This document shows positions 1 to 8,862 of a stretch of 64,000 nt of DNA, piece after piece. The notes under the pieces were generated by a model, which was not told where the DNA came from, did no database searches, and was given only the letters and a program-made list of their open reading frames with translations. Made by a program: the position numbers and the translations under genes. This DNA comes from Gemella massiliensis (lineage in GTDB: Bacteria > Bacillota > Bacilli > Staphylococcales > Gemellaceae): positions 240,813 through 304,812 of the forward strand of contig NZ_LT635545.1 in the NCBI RefSeq assembly GCF_900120125.1. Reading direction: 5' to 3'. Positions within the stretch are counted from its first letter, which is position 1, and each line of letters opens with the position of its first letter.

Positions 1-513
1 GTTTGTTAGATTAAAGCCGTCTATTGCTTTTTCGTAGAATTCCACTACTTCTTCGTCTATTGTATACTTAATTTCTTTTCCGTCTTTGTATTTATCCAAA
101 TTGTCAAAGCTGTATTTCCAGTTGTCTTTTTCTGTTACTTCTTTTGTAGCTACTTCTTTTCCGTCAGCTAGTAGTTTTACTTTGATTTTTGTTGGACGTT
201 TTCCATCTTGGTTATTGTTGTCGTTCCATGTTTTTAGTCCTTCAACTTTTGTTTTTTCAGGAACGTGTTTATTTGTTAAATTAAAGCCATCTATTGCTTT
301 TTCGTAGAATTCTACTACTTCTTCATCTATTGTGTATTTAATTTCTTTTCCGTCTTTGTTGTATTTGTCCAAGTTGTCAAAGCTATATTTCCAACCGTCT
401 TTTTCCGTTACTTCTTTTGTAGCTACTTCTTTTCCGTCAGCCAGTAATTTTACTTTGATTTTTGTTGGGCGTTTGCCATCTTGGTTGTTGTTATCGTCCC
501 ATGTTTTTGTTCC
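1..513 (-). repeat. Tandem CnaB-encoding repeats (273 bp and 270 bp)
   Basis: Positions 241-513 and 1-240 (the latter cut by the edge) encode near-identical CnaB domains. Each runs from G(T/L)KTW, through a VKLLADGKEVATKEV core, to the FNLTN end. The first unit has one extra codon (YNKDGKE against YKDGKE), so the periods are 273 and 270 bp. More copies probably continue beyond base 1. Confidence 0.9.
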
Positions 514-2094
514 ACAGATTTTTATTGTATCTTTTTCGTTAAGGACTTCTTTAGTTATTGATTTATCACTACCAAAATCATTTGGGCCGATTTTTATTTC
601 TGTCGGATCTAATTTATAACCGTCAGGTGCTTTTGTTTCTTTAATAGTATAGTTATCTTTTAACAGTTTTGTAATTGATATTTTTCCGTTATCATCTGTC
701 GTAAACTTCCCTATTACTTGTCCGGTTGTATCACGTGTTACTTGGAATTCAGCACCTTTTAGTGCTTTTCCTCCATTTTTATCTTTTTTAAGTAGATTAA
801 TAGAGTACACATATCCTTCCGCTTTACCTCCGGCTGCCAAATATTTCAAATCAAATTTCATTTCATAGTTTTCTGTTCCACTATGCTTTAATATTGCTTT
901 ATTTGTAAATACTTCTCCATCTGCAGGAGTATAGTCAGCTTTTATATCATAAGTTACCATGTAACCTTTTTTACCGATGTTCCCTAATTCAAGAGAAAAT
1001 CCTTTTTGGTCAGCATCCATAGTTATCTTACTCTTGTAAGTGGCAGTAACATCTTTTTGATTTTTATAATTCCAATATGCCTTATCTGTATCCCAAAACC
1101 ATTCTACTTCATACACTTTAATAGTATCTTTTAGTATATTAACTTTGTAAATATCGTCACCCAGTCTATCTTTAAGAACTACATTTTTTAAATCTGTAGC
1201 ACTTCTGTTAACAGCAACGGTATAGTGGAAAAGACTTTTATCTTTTGCGTCTTGTACACCGGTTTTATCTACTGTAGTATCAACTTTTTTATTAGGTCCT
1301 TTATAATGTAATGTCCCTGCAGAAATTGTTACATCATTACTTATAGTGAATTTAAGATTAATATCTTTTTCTTGTTTAACTTTAGTTTCATCAACCCTTG
1401 CGTAGAAGAATAGCTCTCCTTTTACACCTGAGTGTTTTTCAGGATAATCCGTATATGTTAAAGTAATTGTTTTAGTAGCAGAATCTATTACAGCTTTAGC
1501 TACTAGTTTACCTTCAGAATCATTTACATCAAAATCTATTGTGGTACTAAAAGCTAATTCGTCAGGTAATTTTATTGTACTAGTATCACCCTTATGAACT
1601 TTATTATCTTTAAGAGCAAACTTAGCGTTTACTTTAAAAGTTTCCCACATCTTAACTCCATCTTTAGGTATCGGTTTCCCATCGTTATCAGTGATATACA
1701 TTTCTGTAATTATATCATTATGCATTGCGGCATTTCTTGCTATAGATTTTATTATATTATCAGGAATATTTTCGGTTTCACCTCTTTTCTCTGATACAAT
1801 ATTTGTAGTTCCTTTAGCATTAACACCTAAATCCACAGTATTGTCAGCTTTTTCATTTGTTTTTGCTGTATTATCAGCTTTATCGCTAACTTTTTTCTCT
1901 GTAGCTTCGGTGCTCTTGCCTTGAGTTTCTTTTTTAACTTCATTTTTTTGTACTTTTGTACTTGTAGTTAAATTCTCTCCCTGTTTTCCACCTTCTGCCC
2001 TAGCAATATTTGTGTTTGAACTTATAACTGTAGTCAATATTGTACTACATATTAAAAGTACAGTCGTTATCCATATAAAAATTTTCTTTTTCAT
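1..2094 (-). CDS. CnaB-repeat surface adhesin, N-terminal part (3' end outside window)
   Basis: Open frame of 698 codons from an ATG at 2094 to the window edge with no stop. Residues 1-31 are a signal peptide (KKK start, hydrophobic core, then ARAEGG). A Lys/Thr/Glu-rich low-complexity stretch of about 60 residues follows, then an adhesin-like beta-rich region (about 110-400). Next comes a SpaA-type prealbumin domain (KGAEFQV, YTIKETKAPDGY) and tandem CnaB domains beginning GTKTWDDNNNQDGKRP. Such proteins are exported, stabilised by Lys-Asn isopeptide bonds and usually anchored by a C-terminal LPXTG motif, which would lie outside the window. No YSIRK motif is present in the signal peptide. 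The SD (AGAAAGGAAG) precedes the ATG by about 9 nt. The ligand cannot be inferred. Confidence 0.88.
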   Translation of the reverse strand, partial: MKKKIFIWITTVLLICSTILTTVISSNTNIARAEGGKQGENLTTSTKVQKNEVKKETQGKSTEATEKKVSDKADNTAKTNEKADNTVDLGVNAKGTTNIVSEKRGETENIPDNIIKSIARNAAMHNDIITEMYITDNDGKPIPKDGVKMWETFKVNAKFALKDNKVHKGDTSTIKLPDELAFSTTIDFDVNDSEGKLVAKAVIDSATKTITLTYTDYPEKHSGVKGELFFYARVDETKVKQEKDINLKFTISNDVTISAGTLHYKGPNKKVDTTVDKTGVQDAKDKSLFHYTVAVNRSATDLKNVVLKDRLGDDIYKVNILKDTIKVYEVEWFWDTDKAYWNYKNQKDVTATYKSKITMDADQKGFSLELGNIGKKGYMVTYDIKADYTPADGEVFTNKAILKHSGTENYEMKFDLKYLAAGGKAEGYVYSINLLKKDKNGGKALKGAEFQVTRDTTGQVIGKFTTDDNGKISITKLLKDNYTIKETKAPDGYKLDPTEIKIGPNDFGSDKSITKEVLNEKDTIKICGTKTWDDNNNQDGKRPTKIKVKLLADGKEVATKEVTEKDGWKYSFDNLDKYNKDGKEIKYTIDEEVVEFYEKAIDGFNLTNKHVPEKTKVEGLKTWNDNNNQDGKRPTKIKVKLLADGKEVATKEVTEKDNWKYSFDNLDKYKDGKEIKYTIDEEVVEFYEKAIDGFNLTN

Positions 2095-2125
2095 GAATAC
2101 TTCTTCCTTTCTTTGTATTTTTAAG

Positions 2126-2267
2126 TAGGATTTAATTTACACCTTAAATATTACATACACTATAACATACCTGACAAGATAAACACACTCATATCAGTAA
2201 TGCAAACTAATAACCTACTCCACGATATATTATAACATACCGCAGTTTTATTGTAAATTAAATCCTA
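2126..2267. repeat. Perfect 16-bp inverted repeat flanking the adhesin promoter (candidate invertible segment)
   Basis: TAGGATTTAATTTACA at 2126-2141 is repeated as its exact reverse complement at 2252-2267, enclosing 110 bp. The enclosed segment carries the -10 of the adhesin promoter, and the -35 lies in the distal repeat arm. Inside it a 10-mer, TATAACATAC, occurs twice in direct orientation (2161-2170 and 2231-2240). The layout resembles phase-variable promoter invertons. A small TA-flanked MITE is the alternative. No recombinase gene is visible in the window. Confidence 0.6.
2229..2257 (-). promoter_or_regulatory. SigmaA-type promoter for the adhesin
   Basis: On the minus strand TTTACA (2252-2257), a 17-bp spacer and TATAAT (2229-2234) with an upstream TG (extended -10). 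A second extended -10 (TGTTATAGT, 2159-2167) lies closer to the gene but has no good -35. The first would give a leader of about 130 nt. Confidence 0.65.
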
Positions 2268-2430
2268 GTTTTTTGTCCATTTTTATTTAATTATCTTACT
2301 CTTTTCCCTATACTAACATTATTTAATAGTCTTTTATTGTAGCTTAAAATAATATTCAAAAAACCGGTATTTATAACTAACTTATCAAAAAATATAAATT
2401 AAAATTATATACATTATCGCAAAATATTTT

Positions 2431-2479
2431 AAAAAGCCAAGATTTTAAGAATTATACTTCTCAAATCTTAGCTCTTTTT
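2431..2479 (-). terminator. Rho-independent terminator after the DJ-1 gene
   Basis: Inverted repeat AGCcAAGATTT / AAATCTTaGCT with A-rich and T-rich flanks on both sides. Read on the minus strand it ends in GGCTTTTT. It could work in both directions. Confidence 0.75.
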
Positions 2480-2503
2480 ACTTTTAAACTGTTTTAATTA
2501 TTC

Positions 2504-3079
2504 CTATAGATTATTTTTTAAAATCGGCATTAACATTTCACTCGCTATGTCATTTGAACTTCTTTCATTTAATAAATATTTAACTATTTCATACCCGAAA
2601 AGCGTAGCTACTGCCGGCCCTTGTGCCGTAATAACATTTCGGTCCACAACAACGGCTTTAGCACTGTTGTATAATCTACATTCTATTTCTTTTTTAAATC
2701 CCGGATATGATGTTACTTCTTTATCTTTCAGTATCCCCGCTTTACTTAACACTATTGGAGCTGCACAAATGGCAGCTACTAATTTATTTTTCTGATATAT
2801 TGTTTGATAAAATTCAATAATTTTTCTATTGTCTCTAAGCAAGGTGCTTCCGGGCAGTCCACCGGGGATAACTATAGCATCATAGTCTAAAATATTTTCT
2901 ATTTCTTTAAGTTTTTTATCGACTAATACTTTCACATTGTGACAACCGGTTATATAATTTTCGTTATTTGCAGATATAAGATCTACATTTAATCCGGCAC
3001 GTCGCATAATATCTAACGGTGCAATAAATTCTAATTCTTCACTACCATTTTCCACGAATAAAGCTACTTTTTTTGTCAT
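2504..3079 (-). CDS. DJ-1/PfpI family protein (YajL/ThiJ-like)
   Basis: 191 residues, a complete single-domain DJ-1/PfpI fold. The conserved acidic residue is in NGSEELEF (Glu15), the small-residue turn is IPGGLPGS, and the nucleophilic Cys105 sits in the elbow AAICAAP. Family members act as stress-related chaperones, glyoxalases or protein/nucleotide deglycases; the precise activity cannot be read from the sequence. The AAAGGAGGAG ribosome site is well placed before the ATG. The gene is monocistronic, with terminators downstream (2431-2479) and in the preceding gap. Confidence 0.85.
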   Translation of the reverse strand: MTKKVALFVENGSEELEFIAPLDIMRRAGLNVDLISANNENYITGCHNVKVLVDKKLKEIENILDYDAIVIPGGLPGSTLLRDNRKIIEFYQTIYQKNKLVAAICAAPIVLSKAGILKDKEVTSYPGFKKEIECRLYNSAKAVVVDRNVITAQGPAVATLFGYEIVKYLLNERSSNDIASEMLMPILKNNL

Positions 3080-3193
3080 TCTAATTCTCCTCCTTTAATT
3101 ATGTTTTATAGTTTTATTTTAACTTATCGTTTTAAAAATAAAAAGAAATAACATTTGAAATAATAAAAATTATAACATTTATTATATCTTATA

Positions 3194-3229
3194 TTCAAAA
3201 AAGCAACTACCTGCGGAAGATAGTTGCTC
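3194..3229 (-). terminator. Terminator downstream of hpf
   Basis: 8-bp stem AGCAACTA / TAGTTGCT with an 11-nt loop, followed on the minus strand by a run of T. Confidence 0.85.
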
Positions 3230-3254
3230 AGTGTTTAAACTCTTATTTAATTAT

Positions 3255-3800
3255 TTACTTAGAAATTTCCAATACACCGTACCCTGTATCACGACGTTTG
3301 TAAACTATAGAAATTTCGTTAGTTTTTGCATCTAAGAATGCGAAGAAATCATGTCCTAAAAGTTCCATTTGAATTACAGCTTCTTCTCTTGTCATTAATT
3401 CTACTGTTAATTGTTTTACTTTGCCGAAATCTAATGTTGATTCTTCCGTTTCTACTAATTCGCTTGTCAATAAGTTTTCATTGATAAAGCCTTTTTCACG
3501 ACCTTTTCGATTAATTTTTGTTTTATGTTTTCTCATTTGACGTTCAAGTTTGTCAACTGCCAAATCAACGGCAGCATACAAGTCTTCATTAACTTCTTCC
3601 GCACGTAAAGTTACACCTTTAAGCGGTACGGTAATTTCAATTTTTTTCTTACTATTTTTATATACTTTAGCATTAGCATAAACGTTTGCTTCTAAACTTT
3701 CAGCAAAGTATTTTTCTAATTTAGAAACTTTGTTTTCAACATACTCTCTAATCGGTTGAGTAATCTCCAAATTCTCTCCACGTACTTGATATCTTAACAT
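3255..3800 (-). CDS. hpf: Long-form ribosome hibernation promoting factor
   Basis: 181 residues. The N-terminal S30AE domain (about 1-100, LEITQPIREYVENKVSKLEK) binds the 30S subunit. A linker follows, then the C-terminal dimerisation domain (about 125-181, LTREEAVIQMELLGHDFFAF and YKRRDTGYGVLEI). The long form pairs two 70S ribosomes into inactive 100S dimers in stationary phase. The start at 3800 is supported by AAAGGAGTG. A leader hairpin (ATAAAGCA/TGCTTTAT, about 3819-3841) lies just upstream of the SD. Transcribed alone from a strong promoter. Confidence 0.95.
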   Translation of the reverse strand: MLRYQVRGENLEITQPIREYVENKVSKLEKYFAESLEANVYANAKVYKNSKKKIEITVPLKGVTLRAEEVNEDLYAAVDLAVDKLERQMRKHKTKINRKGREKGFINENLLTSELVETEESTLDFGKVKQLTVELMTREEAVIQMELLGHDFFAFLDAKTNEISIVYKRRDTGYGVLEISK

Positions 3801-3866
3801 TTTAAAGCACTCCTTTCATAAAGCAACCTAACTGCTTTATAGGTTTTCCCCTTTATTTATATTTTC

Positions 3867-3895
3867 ATTATACCATTTTATAAAAGCATTATCAA
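3867..3895 (-). promoter_or_regulatory. SigmaA promoter of hpf
   Basis: TTGATA (3890-3895), 17-bp spacer, TATAAT (3867-3872), giving a leader of roughly 60 nt. Confidence 0.75.
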
Positions 3896-3951
3896 TATCT
3901 TTTTACTAAGAATTAGCATTATAAAATTAAAGTATTTTTAAGGTTTTAAAT

Positions 3952-4554
3952 CTATTTTTTATCTTCGGTAAATGCTAATGTTAAAAAACTAATTTCACAA
4001 TTTTTAAATTTATTTTCTAATTGTTTCGCACAATTTTTCAATGTATTACCACTTGTAAAAACATCATCTACTATTAAAATTTTTTTATTATTTTCCCCTA
4101 CCGTATCTCCAAGGAGTTTAAAATTATTTTCCATTCTTTTTTTATGTAATTTCGCCTGTTTTTCTCGATATGAGCAAGTCAATAATTTTTTATACTCTAC
4201 ATCGCAAAGTTCACAAATTAACTCAATATGATTGTAACCTCGAATAGTTTCTCTCGTTATATTTGACGGTACGATTGTAATAATATCAAATTTATATAAT
4301 CTCAAAAACTCTTTAAATAATTTTTTAAATTTTATTCCTTGAGAAATATCTCCAAAGTATTTTATATTATAAATTATTTCTTTAATAAATTTATAATTAC
4401 AAAAATAATATAAAGTATAATTTTCAATTCTGATTTTATTAATACTGATATTTTCTCTACATCTATCACATAATTTTATAGTTTCTTTTTTGGAAAAAAT
4501 ATTTTTAAAGCTGAGTTTCTCTTTTATCTCCTTATCGCAAAAACTACATTTCAT
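3952..4554 (-). CDS. comFC: ComF family protein (phosphoribosyltransferase-like competence factor)
   Basis: 200 residues. An N-terminal zinc finger carries Cys3, Cys6, Cys29 and Cys32. The phosphoribosyltransferase-type loop ILIVDDVFTSGNT (about 159-171) is followed by a short C-terminus. ComFC is required for DNA uptake and transformation and works with the ComFA translocase. The gene starts 11 bp after the comFA stop and is clearly in the same operon. The only SD-like sequence is a short GGGAG in the gap. Confidence 0.88.
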   Translation of the reverse strand: MKCSFCDKEIKEKLSFKNIFSKKETIKLCDRCRENISINKIRIENYTLYYFCNYKFIKEIIYNIKYFGDISQGIKFKKLFKEFLRLYKFDIITIVPSNITRETIRGYNHIELICELCDVEYKKLLTCSYREKQAKLHKKRMENNFKLLGDTVGENNKKILIVDDVFTSGNTLKNCAKQLENKFKNCEISFLTLAFTEDKK

Positions 4555-4565
4555 AATAACTCTCC

Positions 4566-6107
4566 CTATTTTTTAATATTCAACTTTTTCTGTTTAGCTA
4601 GTGCGTTCATATACTTTATTTCTTTAATCGCAGAGTTTATATTTTTTGTTACTTTATCTGTTAAAAAAATAATCTTCCCAGAATTATCATATTCTTTTCT
4701 GCCTACTCTTCCTGATATTTGGATTAACGCCTCTTTTGTAAAATGACTATGGCTTGCGTCAAAAACCGCTATGTCTAAGTAGTCAAAGGTAACACCACGC
4801 TCAAGCACCGTAGTCGTTACAAGAATATTAGTCTTATTACTATAAAAATCCGCTATTTTTTCAGAACGTTTTTTATCTTCACTATGAACACTGTTAATAA
4901 AAATACTGTCATCTTCTAACAATAGCTTTATATAATTTACTAAGTTTTCACACATTGCAATAGCTGGCACAAATATTAGAATTTTCCGTTTATTTTTTAA
5001 TGATTCTAAAATAAAATCCTTTAAATTTTTTGATAATTCTTCTAAAATAAATACATTATTTTTTTCTATCTTGACTTTGGGTATCGGTAATAAATGTTTA
5101 TGATACCTTATCGGTATTTTTATAATTTCATCTACAAATCTTTTAATTTTTTTTGATGGTGTTGCAGATAAAAATATAAGGGAAGAATTTTCTTTTAAAC
5201 CGGTAAGTACTCCTTCTTCTAATAAAGAATCACCATAATACGGAAAAGCATCAACTTCGTCAATAATAACTACATCGAAATAATTATAATATTTCATTAG
5301 TTGATGAGTTGTCATTATGTATATTTTTGACCCGGTTAATATTTTTTCATCACCATGTAAAACATTAATTGCCAATTCTTTAAAATCTCGTCTAAATCTA
5401 ATTGCCAATTCTTTTACCACGTCTTTTCTCGGAACGGCAAAACATAGAGTTTTATTTTCGTTAATGGTTCTATATACCGTTTCATAGACTATTTCGGTTT
5501 TTCCCGCTCCACATACTGCCCATACTAATGTATTTTTGTTTTGTTTTAAATTTTCTACCAGACTACATGATGCTTTCTTCTGTTCAAAACTAAGTTCAAC
5601 GTCAGGTTTTTTTATTTTAATATTTTCTAAGGGGATATTTATATAAAACTTCGGCACTCTGTTATCAGCTCTACCAAATTTCACACAACGTTTGCAGTAA
5701 ACAACCTCTTTTTTGTTATAAATAAAAGTAAAAAAATTACTTTGCACCTTATTATCACACTGTAAGCAGTGATATTTTTTATCCTTTTGTTCAACACAAA
5801 AAACTCTTTTTATATATGAACTATAATCTAAATAATGAATTTTTATTTTTAGAGATATAAGTTGATTAATAGATAATAAAAGACCGTTATATCGGCTGAG
5901 ATATAAATATTCTTCTTGTGAAATTTCACAAATAATATTGTTTATAATATCACTATATATTTGTTCAAAATCTTTATTATAATGATTATATTCCCTGTAT
6001 TCTTGGTAAATGTTATTATATATTTTTATTTTTTCTTCTTCATCTAACGTTGAATATTTTACATAATATAATGCCTCAATAAATTCACAATATGTATCAA
6101 AAAACAT
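4566..6107 (-). CDS. comFA: ComFA DNA-translocating helicase for transformation
   Basis: 513 residues, a DEAD-box SF2 ATPase that drives single-stranded DNA import in competent cells. A four-cysteine zinc site is at 114, 117, 138 and 141. The Walker A motif VCGAGKTE is at about 198-205, Walker B DEVD at 283-286, then LSATPS (motif III) and the QISGRVGR motif VI near the C-terminus. About 100 residues precede the zinc finger, longer than some homologues and of low similarity to anything I know. The strong SD (AGGAGGAAAG) sets the start. First gene of comFA-comFC. Confidence 0.92.
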   Translation of the reverse strand: MFFDTYCEFIEALYYVKYSTLDEEEKIKIYNNIYQEYREYNHYNKDFEQIYSDIINNIICEISQEEYLYLSRYNGLLLSINQLISLKIKIHYLDYSSYIKRVFCVEQKDKKYHCLQCDNKVQSNFFTFIYNKKEVVYCKRCVKFGRADNRVPKFYINIPLENIKIKKPDVELSFEQKKASCSLVENLKQNKNTLVWAVCGAGKTEIVYETVYRTINENKTLCFAVPRKDVVKELAIRFRRDFKELAINVLHGDEKILTGSKIYIMTTHQLMKYYNYFDVVIIDEVDAFPYYGDSLLEEGVLTGLKENSSLIFLSATPSKKIKRFVDEIIKIPIRYHKHLLPIPKVKIEKNNVFILEELSKNLKDFILESLKNKRKILIFVPAIAMCENLVNYIKLLLEDDSIFINSVHSEDKKRSEKIADFYSNKTNILVTTTVLERGVTFDYLDIAVFDASHSHFTKEALIQISGRVGRKEYDNSGKIIFLTDKVTKNINSAIKEIKYMNALAKQKKLNIKK

Positions 6108-6127
6108 CTTACTTTCCTCCTGTGTTC

Positions 6128-6156
6128 ATTATACAGCTATTTTTCTTTAAGTTAAA
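6128..6156 (-). promoter_or_regulatory. Promoter of comFA-comFC
   Basis: TTTAAC (6151-6156), 17-bp spacer, TATAAT (6128-6133) on the minus strand. A good -10 with a weak -35 would fit activator dependence. No convincing ComX/CIN box was found. Confidence 0.5.
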
Positions 6157-6238
6157 CTTATTTTGTCATTATTTTTGTAATTTATCATCTAGGTTAATTT
6201 TCTCTTTAACAAAAAACTAATTTTTTATATAAAACTAC

Positions 6239-6276
6239 AAAAAAGATGAACTCTCTTTCGTTAATTCATCTTTTTT
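6239..6276 (-). terminator. Terminator after the HD-domain gene
   Basis: AAAAAAGATGAA / TTCATCTTTTTT stem of 12 bp with a 14-nt loop. The A/T runs on both sides make it potentially bidirectional. Confidence 0.75.
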
Positions 6277-6340
6277 ATTATTATTCAATTATTTGTTCGT
6301 TACGAAGATTGCTTTTAGTATATGTTATATTTCATAAATT

Positions 6341-7561
6341 TTATTCTTTCGGGAAAAATATCGTTCCTTCTGTTTTAGTTTGACCTTTTGTTATAGAATC
6401 AACAATCGTACTGGCTTGCTCTAAAGCAATAATATTCCCATTTCTATCTTCTATCAAAATCTTTCTTCCGGTATATGGAGTGTAAACACTTGTTGCTATG
6501 TTTTCTATACGAATATAATAATTTTCATCTAAGCCTTTTTCTTTTAACATATTTTTTATTTGAGCTAAATTATCATCACTATAGTCAACATATTCAAAAA
6601 GTTTGCGATTTAGCAGACGATACGCCAAATCACTCGCAATAATATCATCTTTATTTTGTATTAACGAACAACAGTAAAACAACGCATTTTCATCCAGTTT
6701 AAAATAATCTTCTACACTTGTTTTTCTATCGGTCAAAAATGGTACGAGTACGGTAAGGTCGGCAAAATATTCGGGATTTACTTTGAATAAATCTTTTAAA
6801 CGTTTAAACAACTGAATAAATACCGTTTCATAACTGCGGGCTACCGGATGAAAATATACTTGCCAATACATCTGATACCTTGCCATAATATAATCTTCTA
6901 CACTGTGAATACCCGTATATTTAGTCACTAAATATTTTTTTCCGTCAATATTTTTCCTAACACGTAACGTTCTTAACACACGTTCAAGGTCAAACTGCCC
7001 GTAACTCGTTGCTGAAAAGTATGAATCTCTCAAAAGATAATCCATGCGATCTGCATCTAATTGTCCTGAAACAATTTGATTTAATATATCATTAGGATGA
7101 GTATGTTGAATAATTGATACTATATCATGCGGTAATTTTTTATGAACTTTACACAATATACTGTTTAATTGTGTATTTTCTAAAATTATTTTCGCCGTAT
7201 ATTCTTCATGATTATATTTTGTCACATGTTCAAAAGCGTGCGAAAAAGGTCCATGCCCAACATCATGTAATAGCCCCGCTAACATAACACACACTTTTTC
7301 ATATTCGGTTAGCTCCACACTTAATGACTTAATCTCCGTTACCATACGACGAACTATTTCGTATACACCTAAAGAGTGAGAAAAGCGTGAATGTTCTGCA
7401 CTTGGATATACCTGAAAATCACCACCGAGTTGGCGAATACGACGTAAACGTTGAAACTCCTTGCTATCCAAACAATCCCAAATTACTTTGTATTTAATGT
7501 GTATATAACTATGCACCGGATCTCTTAGCACTTTTGTTTCTTCTAATTTATTTAACTGCAT
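6341..7561 (-). CDS. HD-domain phosphohydrolase, YwfO-like
   Basis: 406 residues. The N-terminal motif VLRDPVHSYIHI is typical of the YwfO/SAMHD-like group. The HD metal site is formed by HSRFSHSLGVYEI (His57 region), LLHDVGHGPFSHAFEH (His99-Asp100) and a downstream Asp in DADRMDYLLRDS. Relatives are dNTP triphosphohydrolases or related nucleotide phosphatases; the substrate here is unknown. The start is supported by GAAAGGAG. Monocistronic between two terminators. Confidence 0.82.
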   Translation of the reverse strand: MQLNKLEETKVLRDPVHSYIHIKYKVIWDCLDSKEFQRLRRIRQLGGDFQVYPSAEHSRFSHSLGVYEIVRRMVTEIKSLSVELTEYEKVCVMLAGLLHDVGHGPFSHAFEHVTKYNHEEYTAKIILENTQLNSILCKVHKKLPHDIVSIIQHTHPNDILNQIVSGQLDADRMDYLLRDSYFSATSYGQFDLERVLRTLRVRKNIDGKKYLVTKYTGIHSVEDYIMARYQMYWQVYFHPVARSYETVFIQLFKRLKDLFKVNPEYFADLTVLVPFLTDRKTSVEDYFKLDENALFYCCSLIQNKDDIIASDLAYRLLNRKLFEYVDYSDDNLAQIKNMLKEKGLDENYYIRIENIATSVYTPYTGRKILIEDRNGNIIALEQASTIVDSITKGQTKTEGTIFFPKE

Positions 7562-7618
7562 TTAAACAACTCCTTTCATTACTACATTGTTTCTTACACA
7601 GTTATTATAACAAAGCTG

Positions 7619-7646
7619 ATAAAAAAAAGACAGACCTAAGTCTGTC
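7619..7646 (-). terminator. Terminator of the rpsF-ssb-rpsR operon
   Basis: GACAGA / TCTGTC stem with CCTAAG loop, followed on the minus strand by a run of T (A-run at 7619-7628). Confidence 0.85.
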
Positions 7647-7660
7647 AGATTTTCTTATTC

Positions 7661-7909
7661 TTATTTTTCGTCTACAACGTATGGTAAAAGTGCCATGTGT
7701 CTAGCTCTTTTAATTGCTGTAGTTAACATTCTTTGATACTTAGCTGAAGTACCTGTTACACGACGTGGTAAGATTTTCCCACGTTCTGAGATGAATTTTT
7801 TTAGTAATTCTACATCTTTATAATCGATAAATTCAATATTATTTTTTGTAAAATAACATACTTTTTTACGACGACGCATATTATTACGACGATTGTTATT
7901 TACTGCCAT
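7661..7909 (-). CDS. rpsR: 30S ribosomal protein S18
   Basis: 82 residues with the S18 signature [20 protein letters not shown] and the [13 protein letters not shown]-terminus; the N-terminus is Arg/Asn rich. A component of the small-subunit platform that pairs with S6. Last gene of the conserved rpsF-ssb-rpsR operon, 24 bp after ssb, with an AGGAGG site. Confidence 0.97.
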   Translation of the reverse strand: MAVNNNRRNNMRRRKKVCYFTKNNIEFIDYKDVELLKKFISERGKILPRRVTGTSAKYQRMLTTAIKRARHMALLPYVVDEK

Positions 7910-7933
7910 TTTGCATATCCTCCTATGTTTTTT

Positions 7934-8485
7934 TTAATCTTCTTTAAACGGATTTACTACATCCTGCATGAAGTCATCATCTAAATTACTTGGGAAATTT
8001 TCTCCAAAATCAGAGAATGATGAACTGTCATTAATAAAATCCTGCATAGCTGTATTAGCTTGTCCTTGGTTTGAATTAGAATATCCACTGTTAAATGGAT
8101 TTGGTTGAGATTGTTGTTGATTAAAACTCATTGAGTCAAATCCGTTATTTTGTCTATTTGTACTAGACTTAGGCTCTAGAAATTGAACAGTATTAGCTAC
8201 TACTTCCGTAACATAAACAGTATTACCGTCTTTACCTTGATAATTACGTGTTTGAATACGTCCTTCTACACCTATTAAGCTACCTTTCGCAAGAAATCTT
8301 GCCATATTTTCAGCTTGTTTTCTAAACGCTACACAGCTGACAAAGTCCGCATTACGTTGCCCATTTTGATCGGTAAATGTTCTGTTAACAGCTACCGTAA
8401 AATAAACCATAGGTATATTTGAACTAGAATATCTTAATTCTGGATCTCTCGTTAATCTTCCAACTAACACTACGTTATTAATCAT
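7934..8485 (-). CDS. ssb: Single-stranded DNA-binding protein
   Basis: 183 residues. The N-terminal OB fold (1 to about 105: [43 protein letters not shown]) is followed by a Gln/Asn/Ser-rich linker and an acidic tail. The tail ends VVNPFKED, so the usual terminal Asp-rich (I/L)PF tip that recruits partner proteins is replaced by an internal PF followed by three extra residues. Located between rpsF and rpsR as in most Firmicutes. Confidence 0.95.
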   Translation of the reverse strand: MINNVVLVGRLTRDPELRYSSSNIPMVYFTVAVNRTFTDQNGQRNADFVSCVAFRKQAENMARFLAKGSLIGVEGRIQTRNYQGKDGNTVYVTEVVANTVQFLEPKSSTNRQNNGFDSMSFNQQQSQPNPFNSGYSNSNQGQANTAMQDFINDSSSFSDFGENFPSNLDDDFMQDVVNPFKED

Positions 8486-8498
8486 AGTCTACCCTCTC

Positions 8499-8786
8499 TT
8501 ATTTTTCTAATCTTACAACCATGTGACGAATAATATCATCGCTAATTTTTGCTAAACGATCAAATTCTTTTGTAGACGCATCTGTTTCTGAAGTTAATTC
8601 TACTACATAGTAGTATGCATCGCTGAAGTCTTCAATTTCATATGCTAGACGTTTTTTACCTAAGTCTTTTACTTCAACGGCTTCTGCACCTTCTGAAAGA
8701 ATATTTACAAAACGATCAACCACAGATTTTTTAGCTTCTTCATCAATACGTGGTTGAACAGCAAACATTACCTCATATTTTCTCAT
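8499..8786 (-). CDS. rpsF: 30S ribosomal protein S6
   Basis: 95 residues starting [12 protein letters not shown], the usual S6 N-terminus. The ATG at 8786 is preceded by AAAGGAGGTAAC. A longer frame up to 8891 runs back through the promoter, so it is not coding. The protein binds 16S rRNA together with S18. First gene of the operon. Confidence 0.96.
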   Translation of the reverse strand: MRKYEVMFAVQPRIDEEAKKSVVDRFVNILSEGAEAVEVKDLGKKRLAYEIEDFSDAYYYVVELTSETDASTKEFDRLAKISDDIIRHMVVRLEK

Positions 8787-8856
8787 GTGTGTTACCTCCT
8801 TTTGGTCTTTGCGACTCCCTATTTTAGCGAGAGTAAGGAGTAATAAAATTACTCTA
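8787..8856 (-). promoter_or_regulatory. rpsF leader RNA with hairpins, possible S6:S18 autoregulatory site
   Basis: The roughly 70-nt leader starts with a perfect hairpin GAGTAA/TTACTC. A second ACTC/GGAGT pairing lies just ahead of the SD. Leaders of this operon are known to bind the S6:S18 complex in many bacteria. I see suitable structure but cannot confirm the consensus CCG element. Confidence 0.35.
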
Positions 8857-8862
8857 GCAGTT

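Noticed and set aside
86..619. Plus-strand ORFs over the CnaB repeats
   Set aside because: Repeated Ser/Phe-rich translations are antisense shadows of the adhesin; no SD and no family resemblance.
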